Shown piece by piece: positions 54,764 through 64,000 of a stretch of 64,000 nt of DNA (position 1 is the stretch's first letter; each line of letters starts with the position of its first letter). Source of the DNA: Mycoplasma iguanae (GTDB lineage Bacteria > Bacillota_I > Bacilli_A > Mycoplasmatales > Metamycoplasmataceae); assembly GCF_024722375.1 (NCBI RefSeq), contig NZ_CP102734.1, positions 505,346 through 569,345 on the forward strand, written 5' to 3'. The translations under genes and the position numbers were made by a program. The notes beneath the pieces are model-generated. The model had not been told where the DNA came from. It saw nothing but the letters and a program-made list of their open reading frames with translations, and did not search any database.

Positions 54764-55411
54764 ATGGGAAATACAAAAATTAAATTTGGATTTGCAAGTG
54801 ATCATGCAGGTTTTGAATATAAAGAAGCATTAAAAAAATATGTAGAAAATAAGGGTTTTGAAGTTGTTGATCTAGGTCCTTTTAACGAAGAAAGCAGTTC
54901 TTATGCTGTTTATGGTCAAAAACTAGGTCAAGCATTAAAAAATAAAGAAGTAGACTTAGGGATTGCTGTATGTGGCACAGGACTAGGAATGTCATATGCA
55001 TTAAACAGAATTCATACAGTAAGAGCTGCTAGAGTTGCAACAGTAGAAGATGCACATTTAGCAAAACTACACAATAACGCCAATGTTCTTACATTAGGTC
55101 AAAGAACTAACACTTTAGAAAATGCAAAAGCAATGGTTGATGAATTTATTAAAACAGAATTCGAAGGTGGACGTCACAAAGAAAGAATTGATAAACTAGA
55201 CCAAATTGAAACTTGTGCAGATATATGTACTACAGATGCTTGTGCTACAGATATATGCGCAACAAATGCTTGTGCTACAGATATATGCGCAACAAATGCT
55301 TGTGCGACTGATGCTTGTGCGACTGATGGTTGCACTACAAAAGGTTGCCGTGAAGATGAGTGTGCAACAGATCCAAATTGTTGTATAACTGATACAAAAA
55401 ATTGCTGTTAA
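54764..55411 (+). CDS. rpiB: Ribose-5-phosphate isomerase B with Cys-rich C-terminal repeat tail
   Basis: 215 residues, against about 150 for ordinary RpiB. Residues 1-148 are a normal RpiB/LacAB core: FGFASDHAGFEYKEALKKYV, GIAVCGTGLGMSYALNR with the catalytic Cys 70, and RAARVATVEDAHLAKLHNNA then NVLTLGQR. The enzyme interconverts ribose 5-phosphate and ribulose 5-phosphate. Residues 151-215 hold 15 cysteines, mostly in pentapeptides C-A-T-D/N-A/I/G, ending in two Cys-Cys pairs. The frame is continuous and the shared codon style shows the tail is part of the gene. It could bind metal or form disulfides; nothing similar is known to me in RpiB. AAAGG-type ribosome site at 54750. Confidence 0.95.
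   Translation: MGNTKIKFGFASDHAGFEYKEALKKYVENKGFEVVDLGPFNEESSSYAVYGQKLGQALKNKEVDLGIAVCGTGLGMSYALNRIHTVRAARVATVEDAHLAKLHNNANVLTLGQRTNTLENAKAMVDEFIKTEFEGGRHKERIDKLDQIETCADICTTDACATDICATNACATDICATNACATDACATDGCTTKGCREDECATDPNCCITDTKNCC
55241..55330 (+). repeat. Tandem repeats encoding the Cys-rich tail
   Basis: Two perfect 30-base units (55241-55270 and 55271-55300) are followed by two 15-base units (55301-55315, 55316-55330) that differ in one base. All are multiples of three, so changes in copy number lengthen or shorten the tail without a frameshift. Confidence 0.92.
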
Positions 55412-55426
55412 ATTGAAAAATAATAT

Positions 55427-56089
55427 TTAATAAAGATTTTGATTTAAATATTTTTGAAGTTCTAAATAAATTTCACGATTGGTTTTAAAATCAATTTCTT
55501 TAAAATAACGTTTTAAATCAAATTCTAAAAAATAGTAACCATAAAGTTTTTGGGTTGCTATTTTTTTTGTTTTATGTAATTGACAAAGAAATCCACCTTT
55601 TAAAAAACTAAATGAAGCAATATAATAAATAGTACCACATTCTACACATCCTTTAAATGATGGTTTTAATCCGTGCAATTCTAAAATTTGCATCACAATA
55701 TATGTCAATAAATGTTCATTATTTTCTGTACCTCAATCCGGTCAGTGTTTTTCTAATAAGCTAAAAAATTTACTATTTATTTTTTCTAAACGGTTAAGTT
55801 GTTTGAATAGTTCACCTGCAATTTTTAAATTATTTTGATTTTGAATATCAAAATTTACTAAAGCATTTGCTTTTTTTAATTTTGACATTTTATTTTTAAA
55901 TGGTGAAGCAAAAATTTCAAATTCACCATAAGTTCCCAAAATTAAACCGTAACGATTTTTGCTTTCCATTTTTCGCACACCAGGTGCAAAAACTGAATAA
56001 ATTCGTTGCGGAGTTAAAATTTTGACAATTAAATCAAAATCACGATAATTTTGCTGATTAATTACGATACCGCGAACTATTTTTTCCAT
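55427..56089 (-). CDS. recO: DNA repair protein RecO
   Basis: 220 residues. RecO helps load RecA with RecR in gap repair. The N-terminal OB fold begins MEKIVRGIVINQQNYRDFDL and YSVFAPGVRKMESKNRYGL is the conserved A-x-G-x-x-K/R-x-x-S region. A C-terminal zinc-finger-like pair CVEC is followed at a distance by a single Cys (GGFLCQLHK), so only three of four cysteines are clear. Two TGA codons are Trp. It is convergent with rpiB, 15 bases apart. Confidence 0.9.
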
Positions 56090-56106
56090 TTTAAAATTAT
56101 AAAGTT

Positions 56107-56156
56107 AAAAAATAAAACATAAGATCAATTACTTGATAAGTTATGTTTTATTTTTC
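56107..56156 (-). terminator. Terminator of the AlbA_2 gene
   Basis: Arms AAAAATAAAACATAA and TTATGTTTTATTTTT lie across the end of the AlbA_2 gene on the minus strand; the stem includes its stop codon. Confidence 0.75.
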
Positions 56157-57356
56157 TGCTATTTTAAAATCAATTCTATAAGTTACAGAAATATCATCTG
56201 AAGTGATGGCATTGGGATAGTAATGTTGAATTTTTTTGATTCCAACATTACTATCTCCAAAAATTTTATTAGCTAACTTTCAAATAACAGGGTATTTAAC
56301 GGCAGAAATTTCTTTTTCTATTAAGTGATTAATTCCGCCTCTTTGGAAAGAGTTAAAAATAATATGATCATCAAAAATTTCGATAATTGGTCCATTATTA
56401 CTAAAGTGGTAGTAGTCATTATGCAATACAATATTTTTAATAATTTCATCTAAAATATCAGGTTGACAAAATTGAATTTTTTTATTTAGATCTTGGAAAA
56501 ATAAATTTAAAAATTCAATGTAATCCAATATTGGACTAGAAGACAAAATTAGTTGTCTTGGTTTTAAATCAATATTTAATTTTGAACTAAAGTTGTTGAT
56601 CTTGACTTTTGTATTGTTATTATCAGACAATAAGTATGCTTCATAATTAAAGTTTTTAGTTTTGGGGATATATAAATAATTTTCTTTGATAAAACGTCTA
56701 GCAAAAAAGTCATAATTGGGATAATCTTTTTTGAAAAACTGATAAATTTTTTTAAATTCTAAATATTTATCCCTACTTTTTAAATAAGCATAATTAACTT
56801 CTTGGGAACGAGATTTATTTAAAATTACAACTTCAGAAGGCAACAGTTGAGCTGTTTGGGAACCATTCCTTGTAAAAACTCCTGTGCTTTGTTTATTTTT
56901 TAAGATTGATTTATCTAGTCTATAAATAATTTCTCGTGATCCAAAAATTGTTAGACAAATTACTCAGGGATCTTTTTTTATAATTTCAATGGTGTAATAA
57001 GAACTTAGTAGTTCAGGAAAAATGTGTTTAGTGATTTGATCAGAAATATAAATTAAAGCTCGATCTACACATTTGGAAATGTTATCTAAATTATTACAAA
57101 AATGAATTTTTGATAATTTTAAAATTTGTGCTTTTTCATCGTTTTTAGTAAAAAAAACTAATCCTTCTTCTTGCCCCTTATCATTTATTCCAAAATATAT
57201 TTTGCCACCTAAACCAGAATTTAAAAAGGCAACAATAGTTTTTAATCATTTATAATCACTTTCAGGAAAAAAGAGTTTATATTCTATTCTTGAGTCTTCA
57301 CCACTCGATAATTGAGTATCATTAATTAATTGAATATTGTTATTTTGATTTGACAT
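56148..57356 (-). CDS. AlbA_2 (Schlafen-type) domain protein, putative regulator or helicase-related
   Basis: 402 residues. The N-terminal SGEDSRIEYKLFFPESDYKW with LKTIVAFLNSGLGGKIYFGI is the AlbA_2 (divergent AAA_4) domain: E-x-x-x-x-E-x-K and A-F-x-N-x-x-G-G-x-x-x-x-G-x. The C-terminal QPDILDEIIKNIVLHNDYYH, IIEIFDDHIIFNSFQRGG parallels the N-A-x-x-H-R-D-Y and F-x-D-R-x-E-I-x-N-P-G motifs of the ATP-binding part. Such proteins act as regulators or in defence, often binding nucleic acids. ATG 57356, no strong ribosome site seen. Several TGA codons are Trp. It lies between tuf and recO on the same strand. Confidence 0.78.
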
Positions 57357-57390
57357 TTTATAAATTATAGTTTGATTTTTTAAAAAAGAA

Positions 57391-57419
57391 AAACCAAAAG
57401 CAAATTAAGCTTTTGGTTT
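57391..57419 (-). terminator. Terminator of tuf
   Basis: Arms AAACCAAAAGC and GCTTTTGGTTT with a seven-base loop, then T-run, lie on the minus strand about 58 bases after the tuf stop. Confidence 0.85.
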
Positions 57420-57476
57420 AAAGATATTTTTAACTGGGATTTAAAAATATTATATTAGTGCTGTTAGTACAAAAAA

Positions 57477-58667
57477 TTATTTAATAATTTCTGTAACTGA
57501 TCCAGCTCCAACAGTTCTTCCACCTTCACGGATTGAGAATTTTGTTCCTTGCTCAACAGCAATAGGAGCAATTAATTCTACTGTTAGATTTACATTATCT
57601 CCAGGCATAACCATTTCTGTACCTGCTTCAAATTTAATTCCACCTGTAACGTCAGTTGTTCTAAAGTAGAATTGAGGTTTGTAGTTTTGGAAGAAAGGAG
57701 TGTGACGTCCACCTTCTTCTTTTTTCAGTGCATAGATTGCAGCTTTAAATTGTGTATGAGGAACAATTGATTTTGGTTTAGCAATAACTTGTCCACGTTC
57801 AATACCTGTTCTATCTACTCCACGTAATAGAACTCCGGCATTATCTCCAGCCATCGCTGATTCAAGATTTTTACGGAACATTTCAATTCCTGTAACAACT
57901 GTTTTTTTAGGTTCTGCTGTGTAACCAACAATTTCAACTTCTTCATTGATTTTAACTTGTCCACGTTCTACTTTACCTGTAGCAACAGTTCCACGTCCTG
58001 TAATTGTGAAAACATCTTCAACAGCCATTAGGAATGGTTTATCCATTTCTCTTTCTGGAGCTTGGATGTATGAATCAACAGCATCCATAAGTTCAATAAT
58101 TTTTTCTTCTCATTTAGCTTCACCATCTAGAGCCCCTTTAGCTGAACCTCTAATAACTGGTGTATTGTCTCCATCAAAATCGTATGAAGATAATAGATCT
58201 CTAATTTCCATTTCAACTAGATCAACCATTTCATCTTCACCTTCAAGCATGTCAACTTTGTTTAAGAAAACAACGATTCTTGGAACACCAACTTGTTTTG
58301 AAAGTAGAATGTGTTCTCTTGTTTGAGGCATTGGTCCATCTGTTGCGGCAACAACTAAGATAGCTCCATCCATTTGAGCAGCACCTGTAATCATATTTTT
58401 AACATAGTCAGCGTGACCTGGACAGTCAACGTGTGCGTAATGTCTTTTTTCTGTATTATATTCAATGTGTGCTGTGTTAATTGTAATTCCACGTGCTCTT
58501 TCTTCAGGAGCAGCATCGATTGAAGCATAGTCTTTGGCTTCTGATAGCCCTTTTTTAGATAAAACTGTTGCAATAGCTGCTGTTAAAGTTGTTTTACCGT
58601 GATCAACGTGACCAATAGTACCAATATTAACGTGCTCTTTGCTTCTATCAAAATTTTCTTTTGCCAT
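57477..58667 (-). CDS. tuf: Elongation factor Tu
   Basis: 396 residues. EF-Tu brings aminoacyl-tRNA to the ribosome. G1 is [18 protein letters not shown]3 is [19 protein letters not shown]4 is VFLNKVDML, and domains 2 and 3 ([54 protein letters not shown]) are complete. ATG 58667 with AAGGAA nine bases before it gives the normal start [12 protein letters not shown]. Its codon use is less A+T-rich than the neighbours, as expected for a highly expressed gene. One TGA is Trp. Confidence 0.98.
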
Positions 58668-58858
58668 TTTATTAGTTCCTTCCAATTAATTTTTAAATAT
58701 ATTTTATAGTTTCAACGCGTTAAAACCTACCGATGTATAGTCTTTCAACTATATCCTATCCAATCAAATTGAAACATGAAATTAAATTTAAATTTAGTTT
58801 TTATAGCAGAGCTATTTAGCCAAAATATTTTACCATATTTTTAAAAAAAGTAAAATTG

Positions 58859-59716
58859 TTATTTTTCCACTAAAACTTTATTTTTAGCTTTTTCTTCAAA
58901 TAATTCCACAATATTTGTCATTAAGGCAATAACCGTCATAGGACCAACCCCACCAGGTACCGGAGAGATTGCACTAACTTTATTTTGAACACTTTCAAAA
59001 TCAACATCTCCTGTTATTTTATTGTTGCCCAATGAATTAATTCCTACATCAACAATAATAGCATTTTGTTTAATATTTTCTGCTTTGACTAAACCACTAA
59101 CTCCTGCAGCTACTATAAGAATATCAGCTTCTTCTGAACCAGCAATTCCGGTATCAATATTAAAACTTTTAGTAAAAGCTCCTTTTTTGCTTAATAGTTC
59201 TTTTGTTGGCTTGCCCACTAAATTAGATTCGCCAATTACATAAGCTTTTTTATTAATGATCTCTATATTATAATGTTCCAACAATAACATTATACCTTTA
59301 GGTGTTGCTGGAGTAACAGCTTTTTTATTACTATAAAAAAGCTCATAATTTATTTTTGATAAACCGTCAGCATCTTTATCTGCAGGCACTGCATTTAAAG
59401 CATTTTGTTTATCAATATGATCAGGTAATGGTAATTGCACAATCATGGAGTCTACTCTTTGTGATATTTTTTTAATTTCTAAAATTAAATCTTTTTCTGA
59501 AATTGTTTCTGAAAATCTAATAACTTCAGATTCGATGCCAATTTCTTGAGCTTTTTTAACCTTATTGGCAATATATTTATTCGATGCAAAAATATCACCA
59601 ACTTGAATAATTGCAAAATATGGTTTTTTTTGCCATTTTGCAACTTGACTTTTTAATTGTTCTGTAATTTTAGAAGCAGCAATTCTTCCATCTAAAAGCA
59701 GAAAATTATTATTCAT
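58859..59716 (-). CDS. folD: Methylenetetrahydrofolate dehydrogenase / cyclohydrolase
   Basis: 285 residues. FolD interconverts 5,10-methylene-THF and 10-formyl-THF through both activities. FAIIQVGDIFASNKYIANKV has the conserved catalytic Lys-containing Y-x-x-x-K; MIVQLPLPDHIDKQNALNAV and PADKDADGLSKINYELF are the folate-binding signatures; AYVIGESNLVGKPTKELLSK is the NADP loop (family G-R-S-x-x-V-G-x-P), and SPVPGGVGPMTVIALM is the C-terminal signature. The ATG overlaps the valS stop by eight bases. No TGA codon is needed. Confidence 0.96.
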   Translation of the reverse strand: MNNNFLLLDGRIAASKITEQLKSQVAKWQKKPYFAIIQVGDIFASNKYIANKVKKAQEIGIESEVIRFSETISEKDLILEIKKISQRVDSMIVQLPLPDHIDKQNALNAVPADKDADGLSKINYELFYSNKKAVTPATPKGIMLLLEHYNIEIINKKAYVIGESNLVGKPTKELLSKKGAFTKSFNIDTGIAGSEEADILIVAAGVSGLVKAENIKQNAIIVDVGINSLGNNKITGDVDFESVQNKVSAISPVPGGVGPMTVIALMTNIVELFEEKAKNKVLVEK

Positions 59717-62198
59717 TATTACCTTTAATTAATTTTAAATATTCATTTAATTTAGCTTGATAATCTGCTAATTTTGCTTTTTCTAAATTAATTTTTTCTG
59801 CTGGAGCTTTTGCAATAAAACCAGCGTTAGATAAAATGCTTTGAGATCTTTTAATTTCATTTTCTAAAAAATTAATTTGTTCTGTAATTCTTTTTGATTC
59901 ATTTTGTTTAAATTCTTCATTTAATTTAATAAATAGTTTAAATTTGGAAAGCTGAATCAAAGAATCATTATTTTTATAAAATTGTGATTTAGTTAAATTA
60001 TTAATCATTTCTATTGCAGTATTTGGTAATGAATTATCTTTAATATAGTATTGCAAAATTATTTTTTTAGAAATGTTGTATTTTTCTCTAAATTCACGAA
60101 TTGTTTTGACAATTTCTATAATATCATCAATATAATCTACTTGATTTGAAATTGATAAATTTGCTAAATTAGATTCTAATAGTTCTTCATGAAAAATTTC
60201 TCGATAAATATGGTCTGTTAAAAATGGCATAAATGGATGCAATACTACTAGTAAATGTTTCAAAATTAATAAAGCAGTTTTTTTATTGGGATTTGCTTTA
60301 GATAATTCAATATATCAAGAAGAAAAATCATCAAATAAGAATTTTTGAATTTCTTTACCCATTAAAGTAAATTCATAACTTTCAAAATACTTGGCAATAT
60401 TACTTTTTAAATTTTCAAGCTTATTAATAATTCATTGATCTAATCCAGTATTTTCTTGAGTAGCATCATTCATCATAAAAATATAACGTGAAATATTTCA
60501 TAATTTATTATTAACATTTCAAGCAGCTTCTAGTTTTTCTTTTGAAAAACGTAAATCTTGTCCAGGAGTAGAGTTTCATAATAAAAAGTTTCTTAAACTA
60601 TCGGCTCCATACTGATCAATAATTTCCATTGGATCAATTCCATTTCCTAAAGACTTAGACATTTTTCTACCTTGTTCATCACGGATTAATCCATGTAATA
60701 AAACATCTTTAAAAGGGATTTGACCATCCATAAAGTGAAGCGAAAAGAAATACATTCTTGCCACTCAGAAGAATAAAATATCTCAACCTGTAACTAGTAA
60801 AGAAGTAGGATAATAATGTTCTACTTTTGCTTTTGTTTGTGGTCATCCTAAAAATACAAAAGGAGAAAGAGCAGAAGAAAATCAAGTATCTAATACGTCT
60901 GGATCTTGAGTTCAATCATCACCAGGTGATGTTAATTGCACTTTAATTTCATCACCTTTATATCAGGCTGGAATTCTGTGTCCTCAAATTAATTGACGCG
61001 AAATAGTTCAATCATAAATTTTTTCCATCCATTGATGCATAGTATTTTTGAATCTTCCTGGAAAAAAATTAACTGCGTGATTGGAATTTAAATTTGCTAA
61101 AACTTTTTCAGTTAATAAATCCATTTTTACAAATCATTGTGGTGAAACTAAAATTTCAATTGCGGCTTTACTACGTTCTGAGTAACCTACAGGCGAAATG
61201 ATTTCTTCTGTTTTAACTAAAAAATTATTTTTTTGTAATTTTTTGGCAATTTGTTTTCTTGCTTCAAAACGATCTAAGTTAACAAATTCTTGTGCTAAAG
61301 AATTCATTTTTCCTGATTGATCAATACTTTCTAAAATTTCTAAATTATTCTTTTGAATAATTTCAATATCTTGAGTAGCATGAGCTGAAACTTTCATAAC
61401 TCCAGTTCCAAAAGACGGATTTATATATTCATCTCCAATAATAGGGATTATTTTCCCACTTAAAGGATGTTTTACATTTTTACCTATATATTTTTGATAT
61501 TTTTCATCTGAGGGATGAACTGCAACAGCTACATCTGAATAAAGTGTTTCCGCTCTTGTGGTTGAAATAATCAAGTATTCTTCTGAATTTTCTAAAAAGT
61601 ATTTTATATAATACATTTTTTGTTTTGTGTCTTCAGAAATAACTTCAATGTTTGATAAAGCAGTTTTTTGAATTGGATCTCAGTTAATTGCTTTCGATGA
61701 TCTATAAATTAATCCTTGATTATATAAATCAATAAATACTTTATTAACAGCTTCATTAGCTGCACTATCTAAGGTAAAACGTTCAGCATCATAATCTAAA
61801 GCTAATCCCATTTTTGCTCATTGATCACGAATCAATTGTGAATATTCATCTTTTCATTTTCAAGCATGTTCTAAAAATTCTTTACGTGTAATATCTTTTA
61901 AAAAGATATTTTCTTGAGCAAGTTTTTGAGCAATTTTAGCTTGTGTAGAAATTCCGGCATGATCCATTCCTGGTACTCATTTAACATCAAAACCTTGCAA
62001 TTTTTTATAACGAATTACTGTATCTTGAATAAAAGAATTTCATGCATGACCAATATGTAATTTTCCAGTAACATTTGGCGGTGGCAAGATAACGGCAAAG
62101 GGCGGTTTACTTAAATCATGAGTTGAAAAAAACTTTTTCTCAATTCATTTTTGATTTTTATCACATTCAATAAGATGATGATTATACTTTTTTTCCAT
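59709..62198 (-). CDS. valS: Valyl-tRNA synthetase
   Basis: 829 residues, class I synthetase. [20 protein letters not shown] holds the HIGH motif (about 50); the KMSKS motif is [20 protein letters not shown]. The editing domain ([40 protein letters not shown]) and the W-x-x-S-x-x-P-W-G type motif are present. A C-terminal coiled coil (about the last 60 residues) is the tRNA-binding arm of ValS. Many TGA codons are Trp. The start overlaps the preceding gene by 17 bases and the stop overlaps folD by eight. Confidence 0.97.
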
Positions 62199-62982
62199 TT
62201 TTACCTTCTATCTTTGCTTTCTTACCTGAAGTGTTATTAATATAAGATCAGTGATTTTCGCTAATTTTTACATATTTTTTTTCATGAATTAATTGCCAGT
62301 ATTGATCATTATTTAAATTTTCAATCTTTGAATAATCTCATTCTTTAGTCTTTAAAAAGTGAGATAAATAATTATTGATTGGTTTATTAAAAAATGTTTT
62401 TTTTGGAGCCATTTCAAGAATTAATCCTCTTGTAAAAAACATCGCATAATTAATGTCGCTGTTTTTTACCACTTCTCAATTACCAAAATAAATTGTTGTT
62501 TTATTTTTTAAAAAATTAGAAATAATTTCTCTTGTTTCAACACTTAATTGATAAATATTTAAATCTAATAAATATATTTTAGAATCTAAAAATTGACTGA
62601 TTGCTAGATTTAATTTTATTTTTTCTTCGATTGTTAAATCTTCATAATTATCTCAAAGAATTTTATACTCTAATTTTAATCTTTTGAATATATCTGTTAA
62701 AAAATAAATTCCTAAAATAAGATCTTGATTTTTTAATTCTGATTTATCACTTGCAAATAAATAATTAATTTGTTCTAAATGACTTAATACATTGTTAGTT
62801 TGGTATTTAAGAAAAAGCTTTTTATAATTTTTAATTTTTTGACGTTGCTGGTGTTTTTTACCCAAAAAAATAAAAAGTAAATCTAGCTTATTAATTTGAG
62901 AAATAAATTTACTATCTAAATCATTAAGTAAATTATTTAAATTTTTAAAATTATCAAAAATATCTTTTTTTATTTTGAACAT
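62182..62982 (-). CDS. Decayed ABC-transporter ATPase (Opp-like), probably inactive
   Basis: 266 residues from ATG 62982. The C-terminal half follows an OppF-type ATPase in order: LTIEEKIKLNLAISQFL (where the signature LSGGQ-x-x-R-x-x-I-A-x-A belongs), IYLLDLNIYQLSVETREIIS (Walker B with Leu in place of the catalytic Glu), INYAMFFTRGLILEMAPKKT then FFNKPINNYLSHFL (family G-x-I-V-E-x-G-x-x-x-x-x-F-x-x-P-x-H-P-Y-T). Upstream in another frame KFHKTEIITLVENVQNKK looks like a ruined Walker A, separated by an A7 tract. Whether this is one frameshifted gene is uncertain. It overlaps valS by 17 bases. Confidence 0.55.
62965..62971 (-). repeat. A7 tract at the possible frameshift in the ABC-like gene
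   Basis: T7 on the plus strand, A7 in the coding direction. Removing one A would join the upstream frame that contains the Walker-A-like segment to the frame of the 266-residue protein. It could be slippage, mutation or a sequencing matter. Confidence 0.4.
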
Positions 62983-63045
62983 TTTCCACTAAAGTAATAA
63001 TTTCTGTTTTATGAAATTTTTCTTCTCATTTTTTGTTTGCAATGT

Positions 63046-63999
63046 TTAAATTATATAAAAAGTTTCTTCGCTGATCTTTTTAACTAACTGTTCCTGATTA
63101 TAATCATTTATTTTTACTGCTTTTGAATTTAAGTTTTGATAATCTTTTTCTAATTGTTGCAATTCTTTAGACAAAACATTTAATTCATTTTTTGATTCAA
63201 TTTTATAATGATAAAAATTAAAATCTCACAATGATTTTAGTTCTAAATAAATTTTGTATTTTGATTTGTTATTTAAATTTAAAGTAATAAAAGTGGTTTT
63301 ATCAGAAATTTCTTTATTGTATTTTTCCAAATTTTTTAACAAAACAATAATTTCTGGAATACTTAATTTTCATAAATCACTGCGGTTTTTTTTAATTTTA
63401 GAAAATTGAATTTTCAAAATTTTCAATTTTTTGAATCAGAATAATTTGTCATAGAAATTTTTTGAATTTTTAAAAGACATTTTGGCAAACTTAATTTCTT
63501 TTTTAAAGTCTTCAAGCAAATATTTTCAAAAATAATAAACAGTTATTCTTTTTTCATTAATTTTATTTTTTAATTCTTCAATTTTGTTTTTTAATTCTTC
63601 TAAATTATTTTTTAGAGAATTGATATCTTCAATTTCATTATCAACTAAAAGTTCGGAAATTTTTGGATAATTTTGGTTGATTTGACTAAATTTTTCATAA
63701 AAATTATCTGGCACATTTAAATAAAGTGACATAATTTCGTTTTGATTATTAACCATATTCTCGGCAGCAATTTTTAAAAAATTTTCACGGTTTTCTATAT
63801 AACTATCTAAGAAAGTCGTGAACTCTTTATAGTTTTTTAATTTAATTTTTTTAAAATGTTGTTCTACAGGTTGAGTTCATTTATCGATAAACTCTTTGAA
63901 ATTTTTATTTTGATTTTTTAAAAAATCAATCATCAAAGCAATTTCTTTATTCAAAATAAAAGTGTTGTTAGAAATAGAAAACTGTTTCCAATTTTTCAT
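63046..63999 (-). CDS. Coiled-coil protein of unknown function (may extend beyond window)
   Basis: At least 317 residues, from ATG 63999 (one base from the window edge; the true start may be further out) to TAA 63046-63048. It is rich in Lys, Asn, Glu and Leu and strongly helical, with coiled-coil segments such as SLKNNLEELKNKIEELKNKI (about residues 129-148) and ELQQLEKDYQNLNSKAVKIN near the end. No enzymatic motif is visible. It lies just upstream of the decayed ABC-like gene, in the same direction, and the two could once have been one oligopeptide-transporter unit, but there is no direct sign of it. Confidence 0.7.
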
Positions 64000-64000
64000 T

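Noticed and set aside
55206-55388. Open frame of 60 codons in another frame of the rpiB tail
   Set aside because: A by-product of the 30-base and 15-base repeats, which are open in more than one frame.

Overview
The window is bacterial chromosome from a mollicute (Mycoplasma in the broad sense). It is very A+T rich, and in nearly every conserved gene (gyrA downstream neighbours, valS, secA, tyrS, uvrB, ptsI, ktrB and others) TGA falls where tryptophan belongs, so TGA was read as Trp and stops are TAA or TAG only. Genes that look broken into pieces by TGA are therefore intact. The mixture (HPr and enzyme I of the PTS, no cell-wall genes, large surface proteins, hsd locus with short sequence repeats) fits the hominis/pulmonis-like side of the mycoplasmas, but I cannot name the species. 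The coding density is high; no gene-free stretch exceeds about 250 bases.

Layout. 1-8.1 kb: the end of gpsA, a NagB-like gene that has lost its catalytic residues, and one giant surface-protein gene (2260 codons) made of fibronectin-like repeats with two Pro/Glu/Ser/Thr/Ala-rich stretches, one carrying a C8 tract. 8.3-12.3 kb: gyrA, trmB and a DUF402/Ntdp-type nucleotide phosphatase. 12.4-19.7 kb: a defence and modification locus, all on the minus strand: XRE-type regulator, HsdM, two tandem hsdS genes with (TA)11 tracts and several frameshifts, and a DUF262/DUF1524 (GmrSD-type) nuclease; next to it lies a tyrosine-recombinase-like protein without the usual catalytic set.

19.9-29.3 kb: a ribose module (lipoprotein, RpiR regulator, rbsK-rbsD-rbsA-rbsC-rbsB) lies between two copies of a segment that holds the 3' end of a HAD hydrolase gene, tRNA-Cys and tRNA-Arg. 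The left copy keeps both tRNAs and only a scrap of the HAD gene; the right copy keeps the HAD gene and tRNA-Arg and a ruined tRNA-Cys. RbsC has an extra coiled-coil domain of about 250 residues at its N-terminus.

29.4-48.2 kb: housekeeping genes: thioredoxin, cardiolipin synthase, RNase P RNA, comEA/comEC, pgsA, galU, tyrS, degV, rpsO, a ribF-HAD-truB-hpt run, ptsH, an Smr protein, fpg, ptsI and the divergent KtrA/KtrB potassium uptake pair. 48.2-64 kb: uvrB, a leucine-rich-repeat lipoprotein, a membrane protein, secA, a short TsaC-like protein, RpiB with a 65-residue tail holding 15 cysteines, recO, an AlbA_2 protein, tuf, folD, valS, and two poorly conserved proteins, one a decayed ABC ATPase.

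How the genes connect: ribose imported by RbsABC is anomerised by RbsD, phosphorylated by RbsK and passed through RpiB to ribulose 5-phosphate. KtrA gates KtrB. HPr and enzyme I feed sugar PTS permeases outside the window. The hsd locus appears to be in an OFF or decayed state for full-length specificity subunits. The features I consider most likely to be new are the Cys-rich RpiB tail, the M-S-S-GmrSD locus with TA tracts, and the coiled-coil RbsC.
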